Origin: Chitinophaga pinensis | GTDB taxonomy: Bacteria > Bacteroidota > Bacteroidia > M30B66 | NCBI GenBank assembly: GCA_943330985.1 | Contig: CALQJV010000010.1 | Location: 1-11,772, forward strand | Reading direction: 5' to 3' | Length of the DNA stretch: 11,772 nucleotides | In this document: piece by piece, positions 1-8,462 of the stretch | Position numbering within the stretch: the stretch's first letter is position 1 | Layout of the letters: the number at the start of each line of letters is the position of its first letter | Notes under the pieces: generated by a model | Seen by the model: the letters and a program-made list of their open reading frames with translations, nothing else | Databases searched by the model: none | Told to the model about the DNA's origin: nothing | Position numbers and translations under genes: made by a program

Positions 1-1061
1 AAGTGATTGATGCAACGGGCAAATTGGTTTTTCCAAGCTGGTGCGATAGTCACACACATATCGTATATGCAGGTAGTCGTGAATCGGAATTTGTCGATAA
101 AATTCATGGATTGAGTTATGAAGAAATTGCCCGTCGTGGTGGTGGAATTTTAAACTCTGCCAAACGATTACAAGCAAGTTCTGAAGATGAATTGTACCAT
201 CAAGCCTTGAATCGAGCAATAGAAATTGCATCCTACGGAACCGGTGCTGTTGAGATAAAAAGTGGATACGGCCTGACTGTTCAGGATGAGCTCAAAATGT
301 TGCGAGTAATTAAACGATTACGTGAAACCACTCAATTAACCATTCGCGCTACGTTTTTAGGTGCACATGCAATTCCCTCCGAATACAAAGAAAATCGTTC
401 GGCTTACATCGATTTAATTGTGGATGAAATGTTGCCAAAAGTAGTTTCCGAAGGCTTAGCCGATTTTGTGGATGTGTTTTGTGACAAAGGATTTTTTACC
501 GTTGAGGAAACCGATCGAATTCTTTCGGCAGCTAAGAAACTCGGCTTGCAAGCAAAAATTCACGCGAATGAATTGGATTATTCGGGCGGAATTCAAGTAG
601 GCGTTAAACACGATGCCTTAAGCGTCGATCATTTAGAATACACTGGCGAGGAAGAAATGGATGTTTTGTTAAACAGCAACACCATGCCTACTTTGCTTCC
701 TTCAACGGCATTTTTCCTTCGCATCAAACAACCACCAGCACGTGAAATGATTCAAGCGGGTTTACCTATCGCTTTAGCTAGCGACTATAATCCCGGCTCT
801 TCTCCTTCTGGAAAGATGTCTTTTGTTTTAAGTTTAGCTTGTATCAATTTACGCATGACACCCGAAGAAGCAATCAATGCAGCAACAATCAATTCGGCTT
901 ATGCCATGGGAATTCATGCCAGTCATGGAAGCATTACACCCGGAAAAGTTGCCAACCTGTTTATCACCAAAGAAATTTCATCATACGCATTTCTCCCATA
1001 CGCGTTCGGAAGTAATGTTATTGAAACGACCTTTTTAAACGGAAAAGTTCAAAACCACTGA
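1..1061 (+). CDS. hutI: Imidazolonepropionase, 5'-truncated by window edge
   Basis: Imidazolonepropionase hydrolyses 4-imidazolone-5-propanoate to N-formimidoyl-L-glutamate, the third step of histidine degradation, in the cytoplasm. About 352 residues are visible and the true start lies before base 1. The GTG at 3 is in frame but is not taken as the start. Numbering from it, the amidohydrolase metal ligands are all present: the HxH pair H17/H19 (DSHTH), H187 (IHANE) and D261 (ASDYNPG). GAH (H122), IKSGYG and VDH (H210) are also typical of HutI. From memory, the spacing between ligands matches Bacillus HutI (H80, H82, H249, D324), which implies that roughly 60 N-terminal residues are missing. 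The C-terminus is intact and overlaps the convergent birA by 13 bp. Other hut genes, if present, would be upstream of the window. The family call is firm. Confidence 0.95.
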   Translation, partial: VIDATGKLVFPSWCDSHTHIVYAGSRESEFVDKIHGLSYEEIARRGGGILNSAKRLQASSEDELYHQALNRAIEIASYGTGAVEIKSGYGLTVQDELKMLRVIKRLRETTQLTIRATFLGAHAIPSEYKENRSAYIDLIVDEMLPKVVSEGLADFVDVFCDKGFFTVEETDRILSAAKKLGLQAKIHANELDYSGGIQVGVKHDALSVDHLEYTGEEEMDVLLNSNTMPTLLPSTAFFLRIKQPPAREMIQAGLPIALASDYNPGSSPSGKMSFVLSLACINLRMTPEEAINAATINSAYAMGIHASHGSITPGKVANLFITKEISSYAFLPYAFGSNVIETTFLNGKVQNH

Positions 1062-1798
1062 ACGGCTCCATGAACAATCGTCAATTCCTGATTTTGCTCA
1101 TTTATAACGTGTAAACACCCTTGTTCATCAACGCATTTTACTTTTGCGTTAAAGGGAATTCCTTCCTGGTAAAAAGTATGCATTTCATCCTTTTTCCAAA
1201 GGAGATTATTGTATGAAGCATCAATACTTCCAAATTTTCCGGACTTCAACTGCAAATAAAAAACTTCCAAATATTCACTCAATACATCTAATAAATCATC
1301 AAGATTTAACTCTTTTCCCAAGACTTCAATTAATGAAATGGGATTTCCCGAGTTCGCTTGAAAATGCTGCTGGTTTACATTAATGCCAATTCCCGCCAAA
1401 CAACTGACAATGTGACCTCCTTGCAGGCTTGTTTCTACTAAGATTCCTGCCACTTTTTTATTTTGTAAAAAAATATCGTTGGGCCATTTTATTTGCACAT
1501 CTTTATGAGGAACAAAATGCTGAATGGCTTTATTAACAGCCAAAGCAATGGCTTTATTCAAAATAAATTGATCCGAAATGCGCAGAAATTTAGGTCGAAG
1601 CACATAAGTTACTGTGAGATTTTTTCCCGATTCGGAAACCCAAGAATTCGCTCTTTGCCCACGTCCTGCAGTCTGTTCACGAGTTATCACCACTGTTCCT
1701 TCGGGAACATTTCCGTTTGTTAAAGTGGCAGTATAATTGTTTGTCGAGTCGACCGAATCCAAACGGATTTGTTGACATCCCATAAATAAGCGTTCCAT
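1049..1798 (-). CDS. birA: Biotin--[acetyl-CoA-carboxylase] ligase, monofunctional
   Basis: This enzyme activates biotin as biotinyl-5'-AMP and transfers it to the acceptor lysine of biotin carboxyl carrier domains, chiefly acetyl-CoA carboxylase. The 249-residue protein shows the catalytic-domain motifs in order: DSTNNY (18-22), the adenylate-binding loop AGRGQRANSW (44-53), KWPND (104-108), KVAGILVE (115-122, where K115 aligns with E. coli K183) and GIGINVN (136-142). The C-terminal part (about 200-249) fits the small SH3-like cap domain. There is no N-terminal winged helix, so this is the short form without the DNA-binding repressor function of E. coli BirA. The ATG at 1798 is chosen; ATG at 1783 (M6) is an alternative that would still keep the DSTNNY motif. 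The 3' end overlaps hutI tail to tail, and the 5' end faces rsfS across 45 bp. Confidence 0.95.
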   Translation of the reverse strand: MERLFMGCQQIRLDSVDSTNNYTATLTNGNVPEGTVVITREQTAGRGQRANSWVSESGKNLTVTYVLRPKFLRISDQFILNKAIALAVNKAIQHFVPHKDVQIKWPNDIFLQNKKVAGILVETSLQGGHIVSCLAGIGINVNQQHFQANSGNPISLIEVLGKELNLDDLLDVLSEYLEVFYLQLKSGKFGSIDASYNNLLWKKDEMHTFYQEGIPFNAKVKCVDEQGCLHVINEQNQELTIVHGAVQWF

Positions 1799-1814
1799 CT
1801 AACGGCAGAAATAC

Positions 1815-1822
1815 TAAATTTG
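1815..1822 (+). promoter_or_regulatory. Candidate -7 promoter element for rsfS
   Basis: TAAATTTG matches the Bacteroidetes sigma-A -7 consensus TAnnTTTG exactly and lies 21 bp before the rsfS ATG, inside the 45-bp divergent gap with birA. I see no good TTTG at the expected -33 spacing, because that region falls in the birA start. The call rests on the -7 match and its position only. Confidence 0.5.
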
Positions 1823-1843
1823 CCGGAATAATCAAGCATCTGA

Positions 1844-2233
1844 ATGAAAAAGAAGTTAGAAACAAAAGTCATTGACCAAGCTGAATCCCTTATTGATCCT
1901 ATCATTAAAGGCATAGAAGAAAAAAAAGGAAGTAACATACAAGTCTTTGATTTGAGACATACTGGAAATGCAGTTTGTGACTTTTTCGTTATTTGTAATG
2001 CTGATTCAGGCACACAGGTAGATGCAATTGCCTATTCTGTTGAACATGAAGTAAAAATTGCAACAGGAGAATCTCCTTGGAAAAGTGAGGGATTCGAAAA
2101 TAAAGAATGGATACTTATCGATTATGTAAATGTGGTTGTCCATGTTTTCCAGACATCCATTCGTGATTTTTATAAAATTGAACGACTTTGGGCCGATGCG
2201 ATTGTTCGCGTTATTCCTGAATCTGTTAACTAA
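1844..2233 (+). CDS. rsfS: Ribosomal silencing factor RsfS (Iojap family)
   Basis: RsfS binds ribosomal protein uL14 on the 50S subunit and blocks 30S joining, which lowers translation in starvation or stationary phase. The 129-residue protein has the usual family length. Its Iojap/DUF143 core includes CDFFVICNA (45-53), the PWKSEG turn (78-83), EWILIDYVNVVVHVF (88-102) and a C-terminal helix with FYKIERLWADA (109-119). The first ATG is used, giving a short charged N-terminal helix (MKKKLETKVIDQAE). The gene is divergent from birA and 63 bp upstream of ftsH. The rsfS-ftsH order is common in Flavobacteriia, so co-transcription with ftsH is likely. No terminator is evident between them. Confidence 0.93.
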   Translation: MKKKLETKVIDQAESLIDPIIKGIEEKKGSNIQVFDLRHTGNAVCDFFVICNADSGTQVDAIAYSVEHEVKIATGESPWKSEGFENKEWILIDYVNVVVHVFQTSIRDFYKIERLWADAIVRVIPESVN

Positions 2234-2296
2234 TAAACATTATTACAATATTTAGCGTTTTTATTCGCTATTCTATCCAAATTTCGCATACTATTT

Positions 2297-4429
2297 ATGG
2301 CCGAACAAGCTCCCAATACTCCCGAAAAACCTAAAAATACGGGTAATCGACGTTTTTTCCCTCAATCTAACAAACCCAAAACTCCAGGTAGTGGAGGATC
2401 CAATTTCTATTGGATTTATGGAGTAATTACGTTGCTTTTTATTGGTAGTTATTTTTATAATTCAGGGAATTCTACCCGAGAAATTAAAACCGATAAGTTC
2501 AACGAAATCCTTAAAGCGGGTGATGTTAAAGAAATCACTGTTGTTAATAAAGAAATTGCGGAACTGACCATTAAGAAAGAAAAACTATCCAAGCCTGAAT
2601 ACCGCGATTTAAAGTCGAGCGCAATGAATGCATCGGCAGAAAAAGGTCCGCACTATTCTTACACATTTGGTGATGTTACCGACTTAAACAAAACCATCGA
2701 TAGCGCTCAAGTTGCTATTCCAGCTGAATTGCGCGTGCATCCCAATTACGAATCGCGTAAAAATTGGAGTGGGGAAATTGTGAGTTGGGTGATTCTTTTA
2801 GGAGTAGTGTTTTTATTCTGGATGATTCTGATTCGTCGCATGGGCGGTGGAGGCGGAGGCGGACAAATTTTCAACATTGGAAAAAGCCGTGCGCAACTTT
2901 ACGACAAAGACACCCATGTAAATATTACATTCGATAATGTTGCCGGTTTAGACGAAGCCAAAGTGGAAATTCGTGAAATTGTTGACTTCCTGAAAAACCC
3001 TAAGAAATACACCGTACTTGGAGGTAAAATTCCGCGAGGCGCATTGCTGGTTGGCCCTCCAGGAACAGGAAAAACATTACTTGCTAAAGCTGTAGCGGGT
3101 GAAGCACAAGTTCCATTCTTCTCTCTTTCGGGTTCCGATTTCGTTGAAATGTTTGTGGGTGTTGGTGCGAGTCGTGTGCGCGATTTATTTAAGCAAGCCA
3201 AAGAGAAAGCGCCAGCAATCATCTTTATCGATGAGATTGATGCGATTGGACGTGCTCGTGGAAAAAATCCGATGGCTGGAGCCAACGACGAACGCGAAAA
3301 TACCTTGAACCAACTCCTGACCGAAATGGATGGATTTGGAACGAATAATGGGGTAATTATCTTGGCTGCAACAAACCGCGCGGATATCCTCGATCGTGCT
3401 TTATTGCGTCCAGGTCGTTTCGATCGTCAGATTTATGTTGAATTGCCCGATTTGAATGGACGTCGCGAAATTTTCAAGGTGCATTTAAAACCAATCAAAA
3501 CAGACCAGTCGCTCGATATTGAATTCCTATCTCGTCAAACACCTGGTTTCTCAGGAGCCGATATTGCCAATGTATGCAACGAAGCAGCATTGATTGCGGC
3601 ACGTAAAAACAAAGATGTAGTTGGCAAGCAAGATTTCTTGGATGCAGTTGACCGTATTATTGGAGGTTTGGAGAAAAAGAATAAGATTGTTTCGATTGAA
3701 GAGAAACGTGTAATCGCCTACCACGAAGCTGGACATGCATCCGTCAGCTGGTTGCTTGAACATGCTTCTCCATTGGTGAAAGTAACTATTGTTCCCCGCG
3801 GTCAATCGCTTGGAGCTGCCTGGTATTTGCCTGAAGAACGCTCGATAACAACCTATGATCAATTACTCGATGAAATGTGTGCCGCGTTGGGCGGACGTGC
3901 TGCCGAAGAAGTTATTTTCGGTAAAATTTCAACCGGAGCATTGAGCGATTTAGAGAAAATCACCAAACAAGCGTATGCTATGGTGACGATTTACGGTTTG
4001 AATGATAAAATTGGAAACATAAGTTTTTATGATTCTTCAGGGCAATCGGAATACAGTTTCAATCGTCCTTACAGCGAAAAAACTGCCGAATTAATCGATT
4101 CTGAAGTAAAGAAATTGGTTGATATTGCATATGAACGCACAACAAATATCCTCAAAGAAAACAAAGAAAAATTGGATCTATTGGCGGAGAAATTGTTGGA
4201 ACGAGAAGTGATTTTCAGAGAAGATTTGGAAGAAATATTTGGAAAACGTATTTGGGACAAAGATGACCAAAGTGCGAGTTCGGAGATTTCTAGATCCTAT
4301 CAAGATCAATTGGAAGAAAACAAGGACATTGCAGATGCTGCTGCTTTGAAAGAAAAAACAGATAAAGAACCGGAAATTACAGAAAAACAGGCAACCGAGT
4401 CGGAAGAAAACAAGGACGAAACTGTTTAA
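2297..4429 (+). CDS. ftsH: ATP-dependent zinc metalloprotease FtsH
   Basis: FtsH is a hexameric inner-membrane AAA+ protease that extracts and degrades membrane and soluble proteins. The 710 residues contain, in order: a Pro/Lys/Asn-rich cytoplasmic leader (1-36); TM1 (about 37-54); a periplasmic domain (55-160); TM2 (about 161-179); a Gly7 linker (183-189); and the AAA+ domain with Walker A GPPGTGKT (253-260), pore loop MFVGVG (285-290), Walker B IIFIDEID (308-315) and second region of homology ATNR...RPGRFDR (358-377). The M41 peptidase domain follows, with HEAGH (476-480; H476, E477, H480) and the third zinc ligand probably D551 in [10 protein letters not shown]. The last ~55 residues (655-710) are a Glu/Lys/Asp-rich, probably disordered tail. 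All catalytic residues are present. The gene probably shares a transcript with rsfS and is closed by the terminator at 4454-4483. Confidence 0.98.
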   Translation: MAEQAPNTPEKPKNTGNRRFFPQSNKPKTPGSGGSNFYWIYGVITLLFIGSYFYNSGNSTREIKTDKFNEILKAGDVKEITVVNKEIAELTIKKEKLSKPEYRDLKSSAMNASAEKGPHYSYTFGDVTDLNKTIDSAQVAIPAELRVHPNYESRKNWSGEIVSWVILLGVVFLFWMILIRRMGGGGGGGQIFNIGKSRAQLYDKDTHVNITFDNVAGLDEAKVEIREIVDFLKNPKKYTVLGGKIPRGALLVGPPGTGKTLLAKAVAGEAQVPFFSLSGSDFVEMFVGVGASRVRDLFKQAKEKAPAIIFIDEIDAIGRARGKNPMAGANDERENTLNQLLTEMDGFGTNNGVIILAATNRADILDRALLRPGRFDRQIYVELPDLNGRREIFKVHLKPIKTDQSLDIEFLSRQTPGFSGADIANVCNEAALIAARKNKDVVGKQDFLDAVDRIIGGLEKKNKIVSIEEKRVIAYHEAGHASVSWLLEHASPLVKVTIVPRGQSLGAAWYLPEERSITTYDQLLDEMCAALGGRAAEEVIFGKISTGALSDLEKITKQAYAMVTIYGLNDKIGNISFYDSSGQSEYSFNRPYSEKTAELIDSEVKKLVDIAYERTTNILKENKEKLDLLAEKLLEREVIFREDLEEIFGKRIWDKDDQSASSEISRSYQDQLEENKDIADAAALKEKTDKEPEITEKQATESEENKDETV

Positions 4430-4453
4430 ATTTTTAATTAATTTGATTGGAAT

Positions 4454-4483
4454 AAGGATGGCTTCGGCTGTCCTTTCTTTTTT
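4454..4483 (+). terminator. Rho-independent terminator after ftsH
   Basis: A 9-bp stem (4454-4462 pairing with 4467-4475, including two G-U wobbles) is capped by a UUCG tetraloop at 4463-4466 and followed by TCTTTTTT. It sits 25 bp after the ftsH stop. The stem, stable tetraloop and U-tract are all read directly from the sequence. It should end the rsfS-ftsH transcript and partly insulate the downstream DUF2007 gene and cdsA. Confidence 0.88.
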
Positions 4484-4493
4484 CATTGAATAA

Positions 4494-4501
4494 TACATTT
4501 T
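4494..4501 (+). promoter_or_regulatory. Possible -7 element for the DUF2007-cdsA pair
   Basis: TACATTTT matches seven of eight positions of a TAnnTTTG-type element. It lies between the ftsH terminator and the next ATG at 4505. A separate promoter is expected here because the terminator precedes it, but the element is very close to the start codon and no -33 box is evident. Confidence 0.25.
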
Positions 4502-4504
4502 CAC

Positions 4505-4738
4505 ATGCAAATACATTGGATCGTATTCTTAAGTGACACCAACATAACACGATTGGTTATGTTTCAAAATTTATTGGAAGAACACAATATTCCAGTTCAA
4601 ATTTTAAATAAATCCGATTCTGTCTACCCAACTTTGGGAGAATCTGAATTGTATATCGATGAATCGCGATTGACGGAAGCAATGGAATTAATTAAATCGA
4701 ATCCAGAAAAGAGCGACTCGAATTTCACTGACAATTAA
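4505..4738 (+). CDS. Small DUF2007-type protein (putative signal-transducing)
   Basis: A 77-residue soluble protein. Its pattern fits the DUF2007 family: an N-terminal strand (IHWIVFLSD), a helix with LVMFQNLLEEHNIPVQIL (17-34), a loop holding YPTLGESELYI (41-51) and a second helix, ESRLTEAMELI (53-63). The ferredoxin-like, PII-like fold is known for relatives; the biochemical function is not established. The first ATG is used and the next gene, cdsA, begins 11 bp after its stop, so the two are almost certainly co-transcribed. Family assignment is by eye from a short, divergent sequence. The protein has no membrane segment, signal peptide or evident catalytic residue. Confidence 0.72.
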   Translation: MQIHWIVFLSDTNITRLVMFQNLLEEHNIPVQILNKSDSVYPTLGESELYIDESRLTEAMELIKSNPEKSDSNFTDN

Positions 4739-4749
4739 TACGTTTTTGT

Positions 4750-5592
4750 ATGGCATTAAGTAATTTACAAACACGAATTATTACCGGGATTAGTTTTGGT
4801 TCAATATTAATTGGAGGTACATTATTTTCGGAATATATACTATGTGGAATTGGATTGTTTGTGATGTTTGTGGGGCTTTATGAATTCAATAAAATACAGC
4901 ACAAGCTTTCCATTAAACCCAATATTCCATTTATGGTAATTGCGAATTTGCTGGTATTTGGGGCTTGTATCTATTTCCAAATCAGCGAAATTGCCCTCGG
5001 TATTTCGAAAAATGATGTATTCTGGTTTTCGGTCTTGATGTTGAGTAGTGTTTGTATATTATTTATTGCAGAATTATTTCGCGCATCTGAAAAACCCATC
5101 GAAAATATTGCGACTTCGCTGCTCAGTTTATTTTACATTGGAATTCCCTGTGGATTGCTCGTAACCATATCCATAGGAAATGAAGGCGATTATTTACCCT
5201 GGAATGTTCTATATCTTTTCTTTTTCATATGGGCATCCGATACAGGTGCTTATTTTACAGGTCGTGCGTTGGGACGACACAAACTTTTTGAAAGAATCTC
5301 ACCCAATAAAACCATCGAAGGATTTGTGGGAGGTTTGATAGCATCTGCCTTGGTTGGAATTGCAGCACATCATTTCCTAGGTGGAATTTCCTTGGTTAGC
5401 TGGATGTGCATCGGAGCATTTGTTTCCATTACAAGCACCCTTGGCGATTTATTTGAATCGATGTTAAAGCGACAATCCGATATCAAGGATTCTGGAAATA
5501 TTCTCCCTGGCCACGGAGGTATTTTAGATCGCTTCGATTCAACCTTGATATCTGCTCCTATTTATTGGATTTTATTGCACGTATTTATTTAA
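4750..5592 (+). CDS. cdsA: Phosphatidate cytidylyltransferase (CDP-diglyceride synthase)
   Basis: CdsA makes CDP-diacylglycerol from phosphatidic acid and CTP in the inner membrane, the branch point to phosphatidylethanolamine and phosphatidylglycerol. The 280-residue protein has about eight hydrophobic segments. It carries the complete CDS signature near the C-terminus (237-263): SMLKR, then KDSG (246-249), then LPGHGGILDRFD (252-263). Upstream are ASDTGAYFTGR (162-172) and the SPNKTIEG motif (184-191), also typical of the family. Length is normal. It follows the DUF2007 gene by 11 bp. In many Bacteroidetes psd (phosphatidylserine decarboxylase) follows cdsA; here a convergent gene of a different kind begins 28 bp downstream instead. 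No clear hairpin terminator is visible in that short gap. Confidence 0.97.
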   Translation: MALSNLQTRIITGISFGSILIGGTLFSEYILCGIGLFVMFVGLYEFNKIQHKLSIKPNIPFMVIANLLVFGACIYFQISEIALGISKNDVFWFSVLMLSSVCILFIAELFRASEKPIENIATSLLSLFYIGIPCGLLVTISIGNEGDYLPWNVLYLFFFIWASDTGAYFTGRALGRHKLFERISPNKTIEGFVGGLIASALVGIAAHHFLGGISLVSWMCIGAFVSITSTLGDLFESMLKRQSDIKDSGNILPGHGGILDRFDSTLISAPIYWILLHVFI

Positions 5593-5620
5593 TCCTACAA
5601 CCAATAAATTTTACGGGAAA

Positions 5621-7033
5621 TTAATTATTTGTTTTCAATTGATATGGAACATCTGGAAACTTGAAATAATCATCATTTAGTTCATTCAATTTAATCTGTT
5701 TCCAAGGCAAATACATAAATATGTTATTATTATTAATTTCGTTTGCATAATCCACTTTATTATTTACAATAAATAAAGTTCTTGGTTTTTCGGACAAACA
5801 TAAACTTAGAAACAATGTATCAATACTGGTTGCCCATTCGCAGAATTTTAAAACTTGAGCATTATAGTCTGAGAAACTTGCAATTACTTTAGGATATCCA
5901 GAATCAGATTGAGAAAGAATCGATGTTAGTAATTCTATTCTATTGGAATATGGTCTACCTGCTTTATTAATATTCAAAAATGATAATATAGCAATCACTA
6001 TAATTAGAATTGAAGCTAATTTTGAATGCTTTGCGTTATTTATAAAAACACTAAATACCAATACAATCATAAAAATTGCTGGCATAAACGATTTCTCCAT
6101 CATGGCATCAGAATCTCCTTTACTGAAAGTTATAATGGATAATAAAGTATAAATACAGAATGAAATGAGTGTAAAAATAATTTCCCATTTTCTTTTGTAA
6201 AAAAAGCATGTCAAAACCAACATAATTAAAACAGTTAAATAAAGTTGACTTAAACGTGTTATAATAAATTCAAATGAATAGAATGAAAATAAGTGGCTTA
6301 TTTTATCACCCAATAAAAGTAGTTCGTTGTATTGATTAGAATCATAAGAACCTTGAGGAGTTAGGATAATCTTCAAAAACATCAATGCTCCAAAATAAAT
6401 CAAAATAATTAATGATTTTAGAAATGAAATTTTCTTTTGAATAAATGAGAATCCAACTACAAAACCAATGGTAAAGAGTGCATTAGGATGTGTTATAAAT
6501 GCCCACGTAATGGATAAAAACAACAAGAATGTTTGATGCCATACATGACGATAAGTGATATTATTTTGTAAAATGGCATAGGTTAAACAACTTATAACAA
6601 TCAACAAATGTGTTTCAGTAATAAAGTGAAAAAATGTAGCTCCTACACCCGTAATCATTGAAAGTGCAATAGAAAGTGCTGCTTCTTTGGATTGAAAAAA
6701 ACGCCAACAAATCCAACCAATAATTGTATATAAAACTGGAAAACTGAATGAATAAATATACACCAAAACAGCAATCGGCAATTTGCAGAAAATAGCAATA
6801 ATTAAAGGAATTTGAGAAAGAAAAACTCCGTATCTATATTCTTGAAAAAAAAACGTTTTATTGTTAATTATGTTAAATAATTGATAAGAACAATCAGTGT
6901 TTAGAATGCGTTCGTATGAATAAACTAAAGAAAACGTTAAGTATACAATTCCAATAAAAACCACAATAAACCAAGAGGGTATTTGGTTAAATAAATTAGC
7001 AATTCCTGCAAGTTTTCTTAATTTGTTTTTCAT
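5621..7033 (-). CDS. Multi-spanning membrane protein, possible GT-C-type glycosyltransferase
   Basis: I do not recognise this gene with certainty. The 470-residue protein has roughly 10-12 hydrophobic segments from residue 20 to 353 (for example 20-38, 86-108, 117-137, 205-222, 262-278, 284-302, 317-332, 339-353). A polar C-terminal region (about 355-470) follows. The loop after the first segment holds TDCSYQLF (46-53) and RYGVFLSQIP (67-76). An acidic residue in the first extracytoplasmic loop is a hallmark of GT-C glycosyltransferases, which use lipid-linked sugars. That parallel is suggestive, not proof, and no other catalytic motif is clear. The gene is strikingly AT-rich: I counted 14 of 60 G+C at 6001-6060, against 24 of 60 at 9781-9840 in parC. 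It lies 71 bp downstream of the MFS gene on the same strand, so shared transcription is possible. The ATG at 7033 is the first available start. Confidence 0.7.
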   Translation of the reverse strand: MKNKLRKLAGIANLFNQIPSWFIVVFIGIVYLTFSLVYSYERILNTDCSYQLFNIINNKTFFFQEYRYGVFLSQIPLIIAIFCKLPIAVLVYIYSFSFPVLYTIIGWICWRFFQSKEAALSIALSMITGVGATFFHFITETHLLIVISCLTYAILQNNITYRHVWHQTFLLFLSITWAFITHPNALFTIGFVVGFSFIQKKISFLKSLIILIYFGALMFLKIILTPQGSYDSNQYNELLLLGDKISHLFSFYSFEFIITRLSQLYLTVLIMLVLTCFFYKRKWEIIFTLISFCIYTLLSIITFSKGDSDAMMEKSFMPAIFMIVLVFSVFINNAKHSKLASILIIVIAILSFLNINKAGRPYSNRIELLTSILSQSDSGYPKVIASFSDYNAQVLKFCEWATSIDTLFLSLCLSEKPRTLFIVNNKVDYANEINNNNIFMYLPWKQIKLNELNDDYFKFPDVPYQLKTNN

Positions 7034-7079
7034 TGATGAATTCGAAAATTAAATGATAATTGGATAATTTTATAGTATC

Positions 7080-7101
7080 AATTCCAATTAAAAATGGAAT
7101 T
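7080..7101 (-). repeat. Short inverted repeat between the MFS and membrane-protein genes
   Basis: AATTCCA (7080-7086) is repeated inverted as TGGAATT (7095-7101) around an 8-nt AT loop, four bases beyond the MFS stop codon. It could form a hairpin in the - strand transcript. No T-run follows in that direction, so it is a poor intrinsic terminator; it might attenuate or stabilise the mRNA, or be chance in AT-rich sequence. Confidence 0.3.
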
Positions 7102-7104
7102 CAA

Positions 7105-8421
7105 TCATTTTTCATTATCAATTCTCAACGTGAGAATAGCTGCTAAAATCAATAATCCACCACCAATAGAAACTGCTGCGATTCTTGATCCATCGAGAAA
7201 ATGCTCCATTACTTTACCAAAGAACAAGGAGGCTATAATTTCAGGAATAACAATAAAGAAATTGAATATCCCCATGTATATACCAATTTTGTTTGATGGC
7301 AAACAATCGGATAACATGGCATAAGGCATCGATAATATACTACTCCAGGCAATTCCGACCATCCCCATAACTATAAACAACATCCATTTTGAATCGGGCC
7401 CCGCAATGAAATTTATCGACATAAGGCCCAAACCTCCAATGATTAAGCAAATAAAATGCGTAAGCTTACTACCGAATTTCGATGCTAAAAACGGCAAGCA
7501 CAGGGCAAATAATAAAGTGATGATGTTTTCGAACGAATAAGTCAAACCTGCATAATTTTGTCCTTCCGAATAGGCAGCACTTCCTGCTAGACCTCCAAAA
7601 ATTTCTGCGGCAACTGTGGGCGTATAATAGAACCACATCAAAAACAATCCAGGCCATGTAACAAACTGAACCAATGCAATTTGCTTCATCATTTTAGGCA
7701 TTGTTCGAATCGCAAATACAATTTCTGTTGCCCCTTCAGCAAATCCTTTCTTTTCTTTTTTCAAAGCAATGAACTCACTTTCGGATGGTGGTTTTTCTGA
7801 TGTTTTAAAAACCGTGTATAGCACTGCACCCAAAAAGGCAATAGCGCCCAAATAAAAACTCCACTTTACATTATCGGCAACACTACCTGATTGCGCTGTC
7901 GATTCGATATGAAACCAATTGGTAAAAATCCAAGGCAATGCACTTGCTATTGTCGCCCCTACTCCAATAAAAAAGCTCTGCATACTGAAACCAACGGTTC
8001 GTTGTTCTTGAGGTAGTTTATCGGCTACAAATGCACGAAATGGTTCCATGCTGATGTTAATTGAAGAATCTAAAATCCACAGCAAGCCAGCAGCCATCCA
8101 TAAGGTGGATGCATTGGGCATTATAATCAAACACACCGAACTCAATATGGCTCCAACCAAAAAATAGGGCCTTCTTCGTCCAAAAAATGGATGCCAAGTG
8201 CGATCGCTCATATATCCAATTATGGGTTGAACCAACAATCCAGTTAACGGAGCGGCTAACCACAATGCAGGAATATCTTCGGGTTTAGCTCCGAGATTTT
8301 CATAAATAGAACTCATATTGGCCATTTGTAACCCCCAGCCAAATTGAATTCCCATGAACCCAAAACTCATGTTCCAGATTTGCCAAAATGATAATCGTTT
8401 TTTTTCCGTTTGATTAGTCAT
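7105..8421 (-). CDS. MFS sugar transporter, SLC45/sucrose-transporter-like
   Basis: A 438-residue, 12-TM major facilitator protein, probably a proton-linked di- or oligosaccharide importer in the inner membrane. Features shared with SLC45 and plant sucrose transporters include an N-terminal MSFGFMGIQFGWGLQ (18-32), the loop 2-3 motif DRTWHPFFGRRRPYF (73-87) and the TM4 region LDSSIN...PFRAFVAD (117-134). In the second half are MPYAMLSD (365-372) and GIFNFFIVIPE (384-394). A charged central cytoplasmic loop (about 206-232) separates the two six-helix halves. In Flavobacteriia such permeases are often found with maltose or glucan utilisation genes, but no glycosidase or regulator is next to this one, so the substrate is open. 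The ATG at 8421 is used. It is divergent from parC across 149 bp. Confidence 0.88.
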   Translation of the reverse strand: MTNQTEKKRLSFWQIWNMSFGFMGIQFGWGLQMANMSSIYENLGAKPEDIPALWLAAPLTGLLVQPIIGYMSDRTWHPFFGRRRPYFLVGAILSSVCLIIMPNASTLWMAAGLLWILDSSINISMEPFRAFVADKLPQEQRTVGFSMQSFFIGVGATIASALPWIFTNWFHIESTAQSGSVADNVKWSFYLGAIAFLGAVLYTVFKTSEKPPSESEFIALKKEKKGFAEGATEIVFAIRTMPKMMKQIALVQFVTWPGLFLMWFYYTPTVAAEIFGGLAGSAAYSEGQNYAGLTYSFENIITLLFALCLPFLASKFGSKLTHFICLIIGGLGLMSINFIAGPDSKWMLFIVMGMVGIAWSSILSMPYAMLSDCLPSNKIGIYMGIFNFFIVIPEIIASLFFGKVMEHFLDGSRIAAVSIGGGLLILAAILTLRIDNEK

Positions 8422-8450
8422 AATCTATAATTCGTGTCATTTAAACACCG

Positions 8451-8459
8451 CAAAATATA
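8451..8459 (-). promoter_or_regulatory. Imperfect -7-like element for the MFS gene
   Basis: Read on the - strand this is TATATTTTG, a TAnnTTTG-like element with one extra base in the spacer, 29 bp upstream of the MFS ATG. No -33 box was recognised. Weak support. Confidence 0.22.
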
Positions 8460-8462
8460 AAA

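Noticed and set aside
2253..2270. TAGCG...CGCTA hairpin between rsfS and ftsH.
   Set aside because: The stem is only 5 bp with an 8-nt loop and no following T-tract, too weak to call a terminator or regulator.
2843..2863. G-rich run coding the Gly7 stretch in FtsH, considered as a simple repeat or G-quadruplex.
   Set aside because: It encodes the known glycine-rich linker after TM2 of FtsH-family proteins, and GGN codons explain the pattern.
2899..3285. 128-codon open frame on the - strand inside ftsH.
   Set aside because: It is antisense to the highly conserved AAA+ domain and its translation shows no family features; it is a shadow of ftsH codon use.
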